A stretch of DNA of 64,000 nt from Lingula anatina (taxonomy: Eukaryota; Brachiopoda; Lingulata; Lingulida; Lingulidae): positions 218,225 through 282,224 of the forward strand of contig NW_019775114.1 in NCBI RefSeq assembly GCF_001039355.2, given 5' to 3'. Positions 27,701 to 42,700 of this stretch are shown one piece after another; the first letter of the stretch is position 1, and each line of letters opens with the position of its first letter. Made by a program: the position numbers and the translations under genes. The notes beneath the pieces were generated by a model, which ran no database searches, was not told the DNA's origin, and saw only the letters and a list, made by a program, of their open reading frames with translations.

Positions 27701-30700
27701 ATTTTAATATTTTTGTCATTATTTGCCTCTATGCTTTTTAACAGCTAATGCATTTGAGATGTTTTTAATATGGCGTTTTGAAGTCACATACTGGCAATCA
27801 GTAGCAACTTGGCTTTATAACACTACTGTTCTTTTAAATAGGAACTTTGCATCAGAATCAATAAAATGTGACCCTAAACACGTTACACAGAAAATTGAAT
27901 TTTGGCAGTTGAATTTTGAAAATAAGAATTGCGGTTCACATTGATGTAGTTAATTCAAGAACCTTGGAAGGTACAAATAAAATAATTTAAAGACTAACTG
28001 AATTGAGTCCAGAATTCTACTGATTTCCATGATAATGGTGAAAGGAATGTCACAGCACTACAATGTTTCCATTCATTATTTCAACTAAAAGGTTTGTGAC
28101 CGAAAGATTGAAAACCAGCCCAGAAACCCTTTAGTTCAATGGCCATGCTATTGAAAAAGTACTTTTATGTAGGATCATTTTCCCATTTTATTCCTAGTTG
28201 ATTGATAACAAACATAAGACCCTAGATTTTATTTGTTTATTGAGAATTATTATTTTAATACACTTTGTTGTGATCTTTGTTTCTCTTAATTTCTTTTTGT
28301 TTATATAATAAATTAAGCTTTTTTTTATTGAAATTGATCTAAAAAATGGTTTATTGTATACACAGTACCAGTTGACTTGGCTTGTCACATGGAAGATGTA
28401 GCTAGGAACAGTAGCACATGCTGTCTTGTATACTGTGTGTTATCAGTGGTAGAGGGTCTGGTCACAACCAAGTTGATTTGGTGACTCTGATCTGAAGATA
28501 AAGTATGGCGTCCACTTGACAATGGATTCCTCACCTCCTATGTGCATCATCCCAGCAGGGACAGAGTTATAAAGTCTGAGCATGGTTTCAAGTTGGTCCT
28601 GCCATATTTGATCTGCAGCTAAGTTAGTCCTTGGATCAATTTGGTACTGAGCAAGCCCTGTATGAGAGGTGTTTTCTTAGCTCTGAGTCTTCCTGTGGTC
28701 TGACCTCTCTTGACACTGTGGTTTAGATCAGGTGACACCACTTATTGTGTGGTGACTGAATGTTGACTACGCTAGCACTTCAACTTCTACAAGGATGCTA
28801 ATTGTGCTTCTGTCTGAGGATTTCCTCAGTGTTATGTGTGAAGAGGGGTCGAGAAAGTCCCTGGTGCTTTTTTGTTAAAATGTCAAATAGTGAAGATACT
28901 GTATATATTGTAAGGGTCTCTCTCTTTCTCTCTCTCTCGTTTATGATATCCAAGATATTTATACTTAGTTCATAAATCAGAACACTCTGCAATTTAATGC
29001 ACAATAATCATCATTAATTCTTTTAAAATCAAATTATAAGCATTTGTGATCTTGAATTGTCTTCAATCCAGTTGCTTTATGTGAAGCAAGGCAAAGAAGT
29101 TATATGATGGTTCAAACTTTGCATTCACTTCATCCCCCGTTTCTAAACACACAAAATTGGCACGGCTTTTCTCTTTTTAACCCCCTTCTCTTCCCCCCCC
29201 AGCATAGTGCCCTCATTGACCCCAAGGTGTAGATCTTGTTACCAGTGCTGTGTGTGTGTGTTCACCCCTGTTAACTGACACCACACAACTTGTGCCAAAC
29301 CTGCTATCTGTGTGGAAGTACTTGCTAGAGAGGGTAACTGCTGTGGTTTAATTCAATTATCTACAGCTACTGTTACACCAGTTTACCCACACTGTACTGG
29401 TAGCTAAATGCCTCTTCACATCATAGCTATAATTTGAACTGAAGACGAAAGTTTGTTTTAACTTCAAGACATGAAAAAAATCTGATGAATTCAGTCCAGT
29501 GTAATGCTGTATTATGCCACTTGTATACATTTAGTATCTGTGTAAAATGTGGCATTTTTTACTTTGGGTAAAATCAGCATGACATCCACATAAAGGTGGA
29601 GTATACTAGTAACTATTAGGGTGCATTCAGATTTACAAATTGTACTAGTTGCCTGGGTTGGTTCAAGTTGCAGGAGATTCTCATAAAAGTGCAATCATTG
29701 GGATCATTTTAACCAGCACACAATAGTTAATTACCCCCTAGCTGCTCAAGGAGGCATGTCAGACAATGACTGAAACTATGTGTGTAAAAGCACCTGCTGT
29801 AGTGCTGTATCTGCGGAAGCCAAGTATAACAGTTGCAAATCAATCAATTATATTTATTTAGTGGTCGTTACAATATGAAATCTTATAATACTTCTTTCCC
29901 CTTCCTGTTTGGTCATCCATTGTCGGTGTTCACCCAGATTGAATTATTGAACAATACCCCAGTGGGAACAGTAGCTCTAATGGCCTCTGGGTTGTTATTG
30001 AATAATACACGAGCTTTATGGTTTTGGGGGTTGAAATCCTTATGGAATTTAAGTTGTGGCCCAACTTTTTGAAGCATTTATTTCTAGACCTATGCTGTTA
30101 GCATAAATTTTTTGACCAAGTGCTACACATACTTGTACCATAGCCACTGAAGAGGAAAAAAAAACAACTCCAATTCATATTACAGATGAACCATGTGATG
30201 TATAAATCAGCTTCAAAACTTGTTTTATTCTAATCCTATCCTGCCTACTATACCTTAAATTGGTTTTCCTCTTTATCATTTAGAGAATTAAATTTGAGAT
30301 GGTTTCCATTAATTTTGATGAACAGATCAATAAAAGCGATGACCTTACATGTTCATTTAATGTAATTTGACCCATTTTTGTTATGTGTCCTCAAAATAGC
30401 AGTGTGTTTTACAGACGTGATACTAGATAAAAGAGACAATTTTCATGTAATTATTGATTGAACAACATGAAAACAGCAAACAAATTTGTCACGGTATGTT
30501 CCTCATTTTCCAGTTCATTGTGCTGTGAAAACATAGTCTTCATAGTCCCATCAGTTTAAGAGGGAAACAAATTTATTCAAATTTCTGGAATAATATCCTT
30601 TTTTTAATAGTCCCTTCCTGTATTGTCCCAGAATTGTTCCGGTACTGACACTTGTATTATCCCAGTATGTCCCAGTACTAACATCTGTATTATCCAAGTA

Positions 30701-33700
30701 TTGTCCCAGTACTGACACCAGTAATATCCCAGTATTGTCCCAGTACTGACACCTGTATTATCCAAGTATTGTCCCAGTACCGACACCTGTATTATCCCAG
30801 TGTTGTCCCAGTACTGACACCAGTATTGTCCCAGTACTGACACCTATTATCCCAGTATTGTCCCAGTACTGATACTAGTTTTTTCCCAGTATTGTCCCAG
30901 TACTGACACCTGTATTATCCCAGTATTGCCCCAGTACTGACACCTGTATTATCCCAGTATTACCCCAGTATTGTCCCAGTCAAGAGTTCTGTACCCCTGA
31001 TCCTAACAGTCAATACCAGCTCTAATTCAACTCTGGAGTAATTGGAAAATCAATTCCGTGTCAGAATTTGAGCCATTTCTTTGGTGATCTCAAATTTTGA
31101 TCAGAAATAATAGGAATTTGGCAGAGCAGAGATGGCTGGAACATGAATTGAGTGCTTGTGTACCTTTGTGAAACTGCTTTTGGGATATTATGTAGATATA
31201 GGTGCTAGTGTGTCTGTATCCGTGTGTGTCTGTGTGTGTGTGTTTATGTTTGGTAAAATACGCTGTTTCTTATCTGAACACATCATCCACCAGTTGCATT
31301 CTTATCTGTAGGGTTTGTGAAGAGAGTTACCAAATCAAAATTAATAATTAGTTTTCTTTATGTTATTGTTTCTGCCCCCCCCCCCCCCCCCCCATTTCTG
31401 TCTTCATTATACATTATTACCTGCAGTGACAACATTAAGAACAAAGCAACACGGGCAGCTGATGAATTTTTAAACAACTTAAAGTCTGTTGAAATTTGAA
31501 GTCGTAATGTTCATCCACATGTGACTGTCAAGTTGTATTATTGAAGAACCTGCTGGTGCCTGTTCCCCATGGTTTTCTGTTTCAATCTTATCTTTCCTGG
31601 AGCAGATGTGGCGCTCAGCTGTCGTAATGTCTGGGACGGGTGACGATATTCAATACTTAATGTTCTACAATGGTGCACATTCTGAGAAACCAAGCTGGGG
31701 AGATAAAGAAATTTTTGATCATTTTATTTCATATCATTTGACTCAGCACAGTGTTACTAGTGAATTGACATTTGCAGAATTTCTTTGACATACCACAATT
31801 TTATTTTATTGAGTTTTGTAATTAATTTGAATTGAATGATGTATATAACAGCAGATATTTAACATATTATATATGATAGAATAAGTTGTAAAATGTCTCA
31901 AGCTTAGCCCTATCTCCTAGTAATAAGTGTTAGAAGATCTAGTTTACTGAAATAATTAGATTGATCTAAAATTGTCTGTTAAGTACAGTGTTTTTGATGG
32001 AATGAAAATGTGTAGTCTATGCTGTTTTGACAGGAAAAGTACTGAAATCTACATTGTGTTCACACTGCTGTAGTAGTGTACTTTCCTTACATCAGCGTGC
32101 TTATTCTGTCTATTAAACAGACCTGTCTGAAGCAGTGCCTGTCACACTTCATACCAAAGTGGAAAAAGGTGAAAACTGTAGATAACATTTGACTTTCTTC
32201 AAGTACAGTTGTGATGGCAACACCTGATAACATTTCAATCCTGCAGTTAAACGTGTTATTTTCCCACCAAAATGGCCTCTGTTCAGCATGGCTTAAAAAA
32301 AATTATTTTCAATTTCCAGAAGAGGCCCTAGGGTGGGTGGGTGGGTGTAGGTGGGGGGTGGGGGGTGGAGTCAGGTGCTTGAATACCCCCTTTTATTTAT
32401 GTTAAAAAGTCAGTTCACAAGCAAGTAGACACACACATACAAACATGCATGTGTTTTCACATACACGTGCACACTCACACACACACACATGTGCACACTC
32501 ACACATACACACGTACATACACACGTGCACACTCACACATACACACGTACACACTCACACATACACACGTACACATACACACGTGCACACACACACACAC
32601 ACAAAATGATACATAGATGGCAAAAAGACAAAGTAAGCTGATATTTCTCAACCAGTGTTCCTGGAAGCAGTGCAGTTATTGGTCATATTACTGATATACA
32701 TTCAAACCATTGCTCCCTCTGTACCTAATTCTTTTCTTCACATGTTTAAAAGCACATACCACGTAGCAGATATAATAATAAATAACTGTTATTGGAGCAT
32801 ACATCTTGATGGAAGTACCCCAGTGGGTTGCTGAACCTTATCCATGGTAACTTATCTTAACTAAGAACTGTGAGGTGAATATTAAGATATCTGCTCCTAG
32901 TTCATATCATCTATAGTCTTGTGGCAAGATCTGGGAAGCAGTAATTGAATATTTCTTTTATGAGCTTGGATTGAGTTTTGTTAACCCCTTTTTATGCATT
33001 TTACATACTTATAAAGATAAAAAACATTCACTGCATGATTTGTACTTGCCTAAGATTTCTTAAAGGGATAATAACTCTTCGTTTGGCCAAAAAATGAATT
33101 TTCCTGGAGTAAACAACAATTTTCCCACACTTACCAATGGTTAATGAATCCATTTTTACATTCAAAGTTAGTCCCTGTTTTTTTCTAAAAAGTTCGTTTT
33201 TTGTTATAATCTCTTAAGAGATTATAACAGAGTATAGCCATCAATGGAGGTCACGTGATCTAAAGACAAGCTCAGATATCAAAATAATAGCTATAACTGC
33301 TGTTTTTGTGGTACAGCAGAATATATTATATTTTCATGAGTTGTTCAAAATGTTTTTATTGTGAAATATAGATCTCAAACGAAGAGTTATTATCCCTTTA
33401 AGTAATATCAAATCTTTGGCAGCCTTGCTCTTGACATATATATTTATTTGAAACATGAATAAATGCTGTGTTATTTGTACTAGAAATTATTTATTTAAAA
33501 ATATAAATTTGAAAGTGGTGCTTTCCTCTGCAAATTCACCATTTTAACAGAAGAGATGAGATCCATTTTTTATCTCCAATGAGGTGAAGTCAGATCTATG
33601 TAGATAGATGACTCTAGTCTGTAGTTGGCACCATTAGTGAATGGCGGTCATGTTTTGCCAAGTCAACAACCTTAGGTTAAGACCTCCATCACTGAGAGTG

Positions 33701-36700
33701 GTGGTGAATTCTTCACACGTTGGTCCTCTGTGATCACACTAGTGGTGCCCCCTGGTGACATCTGCATTTACACGAGGTCTCAGACATAGCTCCAAGATGG
33801 TTTTGTTTTTTGATGTAAAGTGCCAATAATATATTGAAAAACATTGAGAAATTGTTGTTAGTCCCAGTTAAAGAAAAAAATAAATACAGAATTTGTGATA
33901 AAATCAAAGTAATTCAAACTATGACCACCATAGTTTTCTTCACCACTGGTAAAACCATTAGATGTTTTCATTCTCCGAGATTATTAACACCAGAAGATTG
34001 CCTTACAAAACTTATTAACATAGATAGCACTTTACCTGCCTTATAGTGGTGATGAAATAATTATTTCTCCATCAACTGTTAATTTGTACTTGGAAGGTGC
34101 TGTCAAACTGATCATGTAATACTATATGGGCCATGACCTAGTCTGTATTTAGGATATTTCAACTAGAAAAGCGAGGATCATTTGACAATGGAGGATATGA
34201 ATTTTTCACCTGCAGCTGGGAACATGTTTGAATTTATATATATTTGTTCATTTGACTGATTAACTGATGATCATTAATTAATTTTTTTCTTTTGTTATTT
34301 TTCATCTTTAGTAAATAATTTTGCACAAGGCGAAATGAAAAGAAGCACAACTGAAAGACTGGTTCATGGGTGTTGTAAAGTTCATCCAAGCTTTTTTTCC
34401 TTTTAAAACTATAACATCTGTTTGTTGTGAATGTGACATTTAGTAATGTATTGAATTATTCATCTTCAAGCAATAATAGCCAAGGCTCTATGAACAGTAA
34501 CATTGATCTAATGAAGTTGGAATTCAAGCAGAAACAGTAAATGTTCTATCATGATTATTGCTAAATGAATTTGAAGATTTGTAGATCTTTTACCATAAAA
34601 TATGTGTTTTGAATAATCTCTCATGTCAATGTGTATGATATATCAGCTGGGTTATGAAATTCATAAAAAGTAACTTATCTGAAGCTTGTGACTAATTTCA
34701 GTAGGTCAAAAATATGATAGAGTAAAGACAGTTAACCCCAGAAAAAATTGTTACACATTGGTTGTATACTAGGCACCTTTTATTAAAATAGATTTAAAAA
34801 GCAACCCATGTTTTGTTGCTGTGAATAGTGGAATTCTTCAGACCATGGGCAGGGTAAACTTTTTGTTGGCCGCAGTAATCAACCAATTACGTCCATAATA
34901 ATTTGGTCACAGTTCCTGTTATGCCAAATATTTCCACCAGAAATCATTGTTTACGAGGACATGAAAACTTTGCTGTAGCATGTTTCCCATACTTCACTCT
35001 AATTTCCTTTACTTAACTTAGGATCAAGTGGAAAGTGAATTGTTTTCTCAGGATGTAGCACAGAAGAAATATAATGAACACACTACAGCTATGATGATGC
35101 AAAAAAGAAAAAAAAAAGAAAGAAAAAAGAGGGGAAAAACTGTTGGCATTTACAACAGGATGAAAAGTTTTCATATTATTATTATTATAATTATCATTGT
35201 GTGTGTGTGTTTGTATGTGTGTGTGTGAGGTGGCAAGCCANAAAAAAGAAAAAAAGAGGGGAAAAACTGTTGGCATTTACAACAGGATGAAAAGTTTTCA
35301 TATTATTATTATTATAATTATCATTGTGTGTGTGTGTTTGTATGTGTGTGTGTGAGGTGGCAAGCCAAAGTATATAACAAGACATGAAAATGCAATCTGA
35401 TATGCAGTAAAATTAACAGTAAAAGTGCGTCATTTTACAGATTCTGAAGCTTTCACTATCAGCAGGTTTAATCCAGTTTGGGAGGGAGGGGGGCTTATTC
35501 AGCACATAGCGTTTTATTTCACTGGACTCCATACATGTTTACAACAGAGGGGTTAAACGCCAACTGCATTAAGTTTTTTTTTTTTTCTTTTTTAACCAAG
35601 CTTGAAGTGGTTTTGTTCAGCTAGATTAAATATTAAAATGAAAGACAAATGTTGCTCTTATCCACATTGAAAGAACTTTTTTTACTGGAATATCTTTATA
35701 AATGATTCAGTTTAGGTGAAGGAAAAGTACATGTTGTATGAAAATTGCCAATACATTTATTTGATTTAGAAAAATTGAGTTTGGCCAAAATTATTGAATT
35801 GTTTATCCATATGAAATGATGCCCTGCTTGCTCCCTGATGTATACTATACGGTATGCTGTGTACAAATGGCTATATGGAATGTTTTACTAATAAATCTGC
35901 CTATAATTGGACAACTATTTGTGCATTTGATGAATGTTCTACTAATAATGTAATCATTTGTTCACTTACCAATACATGTACATGCGTGTCAAGATGGGCT
36001 TGTTGCTATGGTAACACACCCATGATGTAATGTGTCCTTGTGATTTTCAGCTCTCGTCATGACAAACAATTGCACGGATACTGAGGACAACGTAATTCCC
36101 TGCAACATTTCGGCACCGTATGCTTGTATTTATGAGACAGGTACATGTTTAGGTGTTGGCATGGGGGTCTCCCTGGGACCACTGCAGCACTCTGTGGTAT
36201 CAGTGGCATATCTGGGGAGGGGGGGGGGTGGCAGGAACAGCAGGTGATCTGGATCCCACCTGAATGGGGCACTGTGAGGGGTTTTATAAAACTTTGAGCA
36301 CCCTATATTTCCATACAGGAACATTTAAAATCTATTAATTTGCTTGTTTCCCTAGATAAGCCACTGTGAGATATACATGGGGTTGTTTTATTTAAGTTAT
36401 CATTTAAGTTCTCTGTGTCAGTTTATTGTGCATGTGGTGTGTTAACATTTGGTGGATTAAGTTCTTTTTGAAGGTGCAGGTGCTTGTTGAGCAAACAGGA
36501 AATTATGTATAATATGTTAAAGATTATATGTTTAATAACTATATCACACTGTTGATGTATAATGTAGGGTCATTTCTTATTACAAAGAACAAATCATGAA
36601 TTGTTGAAAGTTGACTAGGTAATACAATTCTGTTTGATCTGGCATTGTTCAGACTAAAATGTTGTCACCATTTTGTTTATTTTCAGTTACTTTACTTTTG

Positions 36701-39700
36701 AATTAAAACCATTAAAAATGTATAATTTCATGTAGTAGAAGGCCCTATATTGGTTTACAGCAGCACATAAAACCTGTGCTTTTCCATCTCCATTTTAGGT
36801 AGCATGGATTATGTTGAAGTCTAAATTATTTTAACTATCATGTCTTAGTTTATTTGGAAAAAGCATGTTTAAAGCAGATAAGTCTGAAAGTGAAAATAGT
36901 ATCCTGTAATTATTTGTGATTGATCAGTACAAACTTTTAAGTCTTGTTTTGATAAGATTTGTTTCAGTTAATTAGCAGAAATGGTGACATCTCCAAAAGG
37001 TGAATCTCTATCTTATAAAGGATAAATAAAAATAAAATAAATTTCTCATGAAATTTTATTTTTTAGTATCAAGAGTGTGATGGTTTTCCTTACTGTAATA
37101 TCTTCATCTTCTCACAAGCTTTTAAATCTAATTATCAAAAGAAAAAAATATGAACAGTTTCACTTTTCTTATTTCAACTTAAATTTAAAAAAAAATGTAT
37201 AGGTGGAATATATTTGAAAAAGTTATCTTAGAAGATAGACGGTATTATGAAGGAGAACAATTCTTTGGAATGGTCATTTAACATTGGTGGCAGCAGAGGG
37301 ATAGCATGTTGCTGAACTAACAGTAATCAAATTAACACTTATTTTCCTGAGACAAAATAGTCCCTCATCAAACATATGGTATGATATGTCTTTGTTACCA
37401 TTTATTTGAAACTAGAGGATTGTTTAAGACTATTTTACTTTTCCTTACATCTTTGCTATTACAGGACATATAATTCCGCCTCACTTAGTCTCCACAGAAA
37501 GCGATGTGGCGGGTAATGATTTGGTGTTCCATGTCTCTAACCCGGACAGCTAGGCTTATCAAGCAGTTCTTTTCACTTTCTTTCTCAAGTTAATTGATAG
37601 TTTGTTGACTGTTAGCAAATTGTCAATAAATTTGTGCAAAGTTCATATTAAAACAAAGCTTTCTCTTGATCTTATTTTCTATTGATACAGTGAGCAAGTT
37701 TTGTTTGCCTATTGGACTAACTGCTGAAAGATACGCCTTGCAAAAAAGCGTAACCGCATATTTGTTTTTGCTTCCCTTTTTTGCTGAAATTTAAATTTTG
37801 ATACTAAAATTTGAAAATTTGAAACATTTTTTAACCTTTGATAGTTTTTTAGCTTGTTGTAACAGAGTTTCAGTAGATTTTGAGTAAGTGTAGTATTAAT
37901 ATAAGAGTACTCCGGCACAGTTTAATGTTGGTGAGGCACGATTGTGAATTTGTTCAAATATAATATTAAATATGAAGCATTCACTTGTCTTATAACCTTG
38001 GGATATTTAATGGATGCAGCTTGATGCACCTCATTGGGATTTCTGGCAAGAGATATTAAAAGATAGTCGACATGTTTGCCAAGGAACCATGATTTTGTCC
38101 AAAAATGAGCAATTTGGCTGAAAAGCTCAATTTATTTACGGACAAATACACATATATAAAATGTGTCCAGAATTAAAAAGCAAACTTTGCTGGGGTAGGA
38201 TCATTTTTAAGCCTGTTCACAACCTTAACATATTTAGACCAGGAATTGCCTAGATGATGTCACCAGATGACTAGATTACATAGAATGAGACTGGATAGCC
38301 TCAGCTATCTGGTCATCTGGTTACTGTATTTCCTGTCTAAATTTATTCCTGGTGTGAACTTGACCAGATTTCATATACTTTATTATTGCCTTTCAGTTAC
38401 TCGTTAGAGAGACTGCAGACTATATATGTTATAATACTCAGCCCTGTTTTTCTTTTAAAATATTTTTGATATTTTTCAGTCTTGTTTTGAATGAAATGTT
38501 CATTTGATGAGTTAAGAATTAATATACTGTGTTATTCATGCAAGATGTCGTTTGGTTGCGGGATGCATGCAGGTTTTTGGTTTTATTCAAGCATGACATC
38601 TTTTCTATCAGAACAAATTGGCAAGGTTTGTTCCAGGTGGTTTTGTTGATATTAAATAGCTTCCATTTCTGAGAAATTTGGTTTCTTTTCAGGTACTTTA
38701 TGTATGAATGCCAAGTGTTGACATGATTTGTTTATTCTCAGTGTGTCAAGTTTGTTGCTTTGAAAATAGATGTCCACATTTGTGTTAATGTCCTTCGTTT
38801 AGTTAGAATTATGTCATGGAGGTGATATGTTTGTTTTTGAATATAATCATAGATTAAGTGTCCTTTTGCAAAATGAGAACAATAGGTTCATTATTTTGGG
38901 TAGATTTATATGGTAATATGTCTATGGAGATGCCAGTCCTGAGGTGAAGATGTTTAGATGTCATTGTCTTATCTCTCTGTTGGTGCATGGCTGGTTTTGT
39001 TGGTGCATGTTGACATATTTATTGTAATAATTTTTGGCCTTCAAACATTTCCCTCAATTCCATCTCCCCTCGTCACCCCTGTAACCCCCCTCCCCCCTCC
39101 CTATATGTAACTGTATGTTTGGTGTATATTGTGCCTTGTGTCATTTTTATATGTACGTACATATTGTTGTATTGGAATAATGTTGCATAAATTTTTATTT
39201 TCTTGTGTAATTATTACCTTATTTATCTCTTAAAAGTGATTTTAGAATAAACTAGTAATAGTAAACATTTTGAAATAACAAATATTGATGCTTAAACGGG
39301 AGACTTGAAATGCTACAAGTAAATAATGATTCTGACTTGACAAAAGTTAAGGTATACTGGTAAGCAACAGACACCTTTCTGATTCCAAAGTAAATGAAAA
39401 AGATGTGTACTAGTAATCAGGAGAATGCCCTTTATATCAATGCTTTTTAAGTCCCTTAGCCATAAATTAAAGGTGGGAAGGGGTTGAAATGTGGACTTTC
39501 CAATAAACTAGAGGTGTAAATTCCTTTGACTTTGGATTTTAAGATATAACAATGTTACCTTGTCAAAAAATTGTTGAAACTTAAAATGAAAAAAAAAAAA
39601 AGNGGCAGGAACAGCAGGTGATCTGGATCCCACCTGTATGGGGCACTGTGAGGGGGTTTGTAAAACTTTGAGCACCCTATATTTCCATATAGGAACATTT

Positions 39701-42700
39701 AAAATCTATTAATTTCCTTGTTTCCCTAGATAAGCCACTGTGAGATATACATGGGGTTGTTTTATTTAAGTTATCATTTAAGTTCTCTGTGTCAGTTTAT
39801 TGTGCATGTGGTGTGTTAACAGTTGGTGGATTAAGTTCTTTTTGAAGGTGCAGGTGCTTGTTGACCAAACAGGAAATTATGTATAATATGTTAAAGATTA
39901 TATGTTTAATAACTATATCACACTGTTGATGTATAATGTAGGGTAATTTCTTATTACAAAGAACAAATCATGAATTGTTGAAAGTTGACTAGGTAATACA
40001 ATTCTGTTTGATCTGGCATTGTTCAGACTAAAATGTTGTCACCATTTTGTTTATTTTCAGTTACTTTACTTTTGAATTAAAACCATTAAAAATGTATAAT
40101 TTCATGTAGTAGAAGGCCCTATATTGGTTTACAGCAGCACATAAAACCTGTGCTTTTCCATCTCCATTTTAGGTAGCATGGATTATGTTGAAGTCTAAAT
40201 TATTTTAACTATCATGTCTTAGTTTATTTGGAAAAAGCATGCTTAAAGCAGATAAGCCTGAAAGTGAAAATAGTATCCTGTAATTATTTGTGATTGATCA
40301 GTACAAAATTTTAAGTCTTGTTTTGATAAGATTTGTTTCAGTTAATTAGCAGAAATGGTGACATCTCCAAAAGGTGAATCTCTATCATGATAAAGGTTTG
40401 AATTATGAAAACTTAAGCATGGCAAAATTGACCTCAGTTGATGAATGAACTTTTGATAAATAAAAATGAAGTAAATTTCTCATGAAATTTTATTTTTTAG
40501 TATCAAGGGTGTGATGGTTTTCCTTACTGTAATATCTTCATCTTCTAACAAGCTTTTAAATCTAATTATCAAAAGAAAAAAATATGAACAGTTTCACTTT
40601 TCTTATTTCAACTTAAATTTTAAAAAAATGTATAGGTGGAATATGTTTTCAAAAGTTATCTTAGAAGATAGACGGTATTATGAAGGAGAACAATTCTATG
40701 GAATGGTCATTTAACATTGGTGGCAGCAGAGGGATAGCATGTTGCTGAACTAACAGTAATCAACTTAACACTTATTTTTCTGAGACAAAATAGTCCCTCA
40801 TCAAACATATGGTATGAAATGCCTTTGTTACCATTTATTTGAAACTAGAGGATTGTTTAAGACTATTTTACTTTTCCTTACATCTTTGCTATTACAGGAC
40901 ATATAATTCCGCCTCACTTAGTCTCCACAGAAAGCGATGTGGCGGGTAATGATTTGGTGTTCCATGTCTCTAACCTGGACAGCTAGGCTTATCAAGCAGT
41001 TCTTTTCACTTTCTTTCTCAAGTTAATTGATAGTTTGTTGACTGATAGCAAATTGTCAATAAATTTGTGCAAAGTTCATATTAGAACAAAGCTTTCTCTT
41101 GATCTTATTTTCTATTGATACAGTGAGCAAGTTTTGTTTGCCTATTGGACTAACTGCTGAAAGATACGCCTTGCAAAAAAGCGTAACCGCATATTTGTTT
41201 TTGCTTCCCTTTTTTGCTGAAATTTAAATTTTGATACTAAAATTTGAAAATTTGAAACATTTTTTAACCTTTGATAGTTTTTTAGCTTGTTGTAACAGAG
41301 TTTCAGTAGATTTTGAGTAAGTGTAGTATTAATATAAGAGTACTCCGGCACAGTTTAATGTTGGTGAGGCACGATTGTGAATTTGTTCAAATATAATATT
41401 AAATATGAAGCATTCACTTGTCTTATAACCTTGGGATATTTAATGGATGCAGCTTGATGCACCTCATTGGGATTTCTGGCAAGAGATATTAAAAGATAGT
41501 CGACATGTTTGCCAAGGAACCATGATTTAGTCCAAAAACGAGCAATTTGGCTGAAAAGCTCAATTTATTTACGGACAAACACACATATGTAAAATGTGTC
41601 CAGAATGTAAAAAGCGAACTTTGCTGGGGTAGGATCATTTTAAGCCTGTTCACAACCTTAACCAATTTAGACCAGGAATTGCCCAGATGATGTCACCAGA
41701 TGACTAGATTACATAGAATGAGACTGGATAGCCTCAGCTATCTGGTCGTCTGGTTACTGTTTTTCCTGTCTAAATTTATTCCTGGTGTGAACTTGACCAG
41801 ATTTCATATACTTTATTATTGCCTTTCAGTTACTCGTTAGAGAGACTGCAGACTATATATGTTATAATACTCAGCCCTGTTTTTCTTTTAAAATATTTTT
41901 GATATTTTTCAGTCTTGTTTTGAATGAAATGTTCAGTTGATGAGTTAAGAATTAATATACTGTGTTATTCATGCAAGATGTCGTTTGGTTGCGGGAAGCA
42001 TGCAGGTTTTTGGTTTCATTCAAGCATGACATCTTTTCTATCAGAACAAATTGGCAAGGTTTGTTCCAGGTGTTTATGTTGATATTAAATAGTTTCCATT
42101 TCTGAGAGATTTGGTTTCTTTTCAGGTACTTCATGTATGAATGCCAAGTGTTAACATGATTTGTTTATGCTCAGTGTGTCAAGTTTGTTGCTTTGAAAAT
42201 AGATGTCCACATTTGTGTTAATGTCCTTCGTTTAGTTAGAATTATGTCATGGAGGTGATATGTTTGTTTTTGAATATAATCATAGATTAAGTGTCCTTTT
42301 GCAAAATGGGAACAATAAGTTCATTATTTTGGGTAGATTTATATGGTAATATGTCTATGGAGATGCCAGTCCTGAGGTGAAGATGTTTAGATGTCATTGT
42401 CTTCTCTCTCTGTTGGTGCATGGCTGGTTTTGTTGGTGCATGTTGACATATTTATTGTAATAATTTTTGGCCTTCAAACATTTCCCTCAATTCCATCTCC
42501 CCTCGTCACCCCTGTAACCCCCCTCCCCCCTCCCTATATGTAACTGTATGTTTGGTGTATATTGTGCCTTGTGTCATTTTTATATGTATGTACATATTGT
42601 TGTATTGGAATAATGTTGCATAAATTTTTATTTTCTTGTGTAATTATTACCTTATTTATCTCTTAAAAGTGATTTTAGAATAAACTAGTAATAGTAAACA

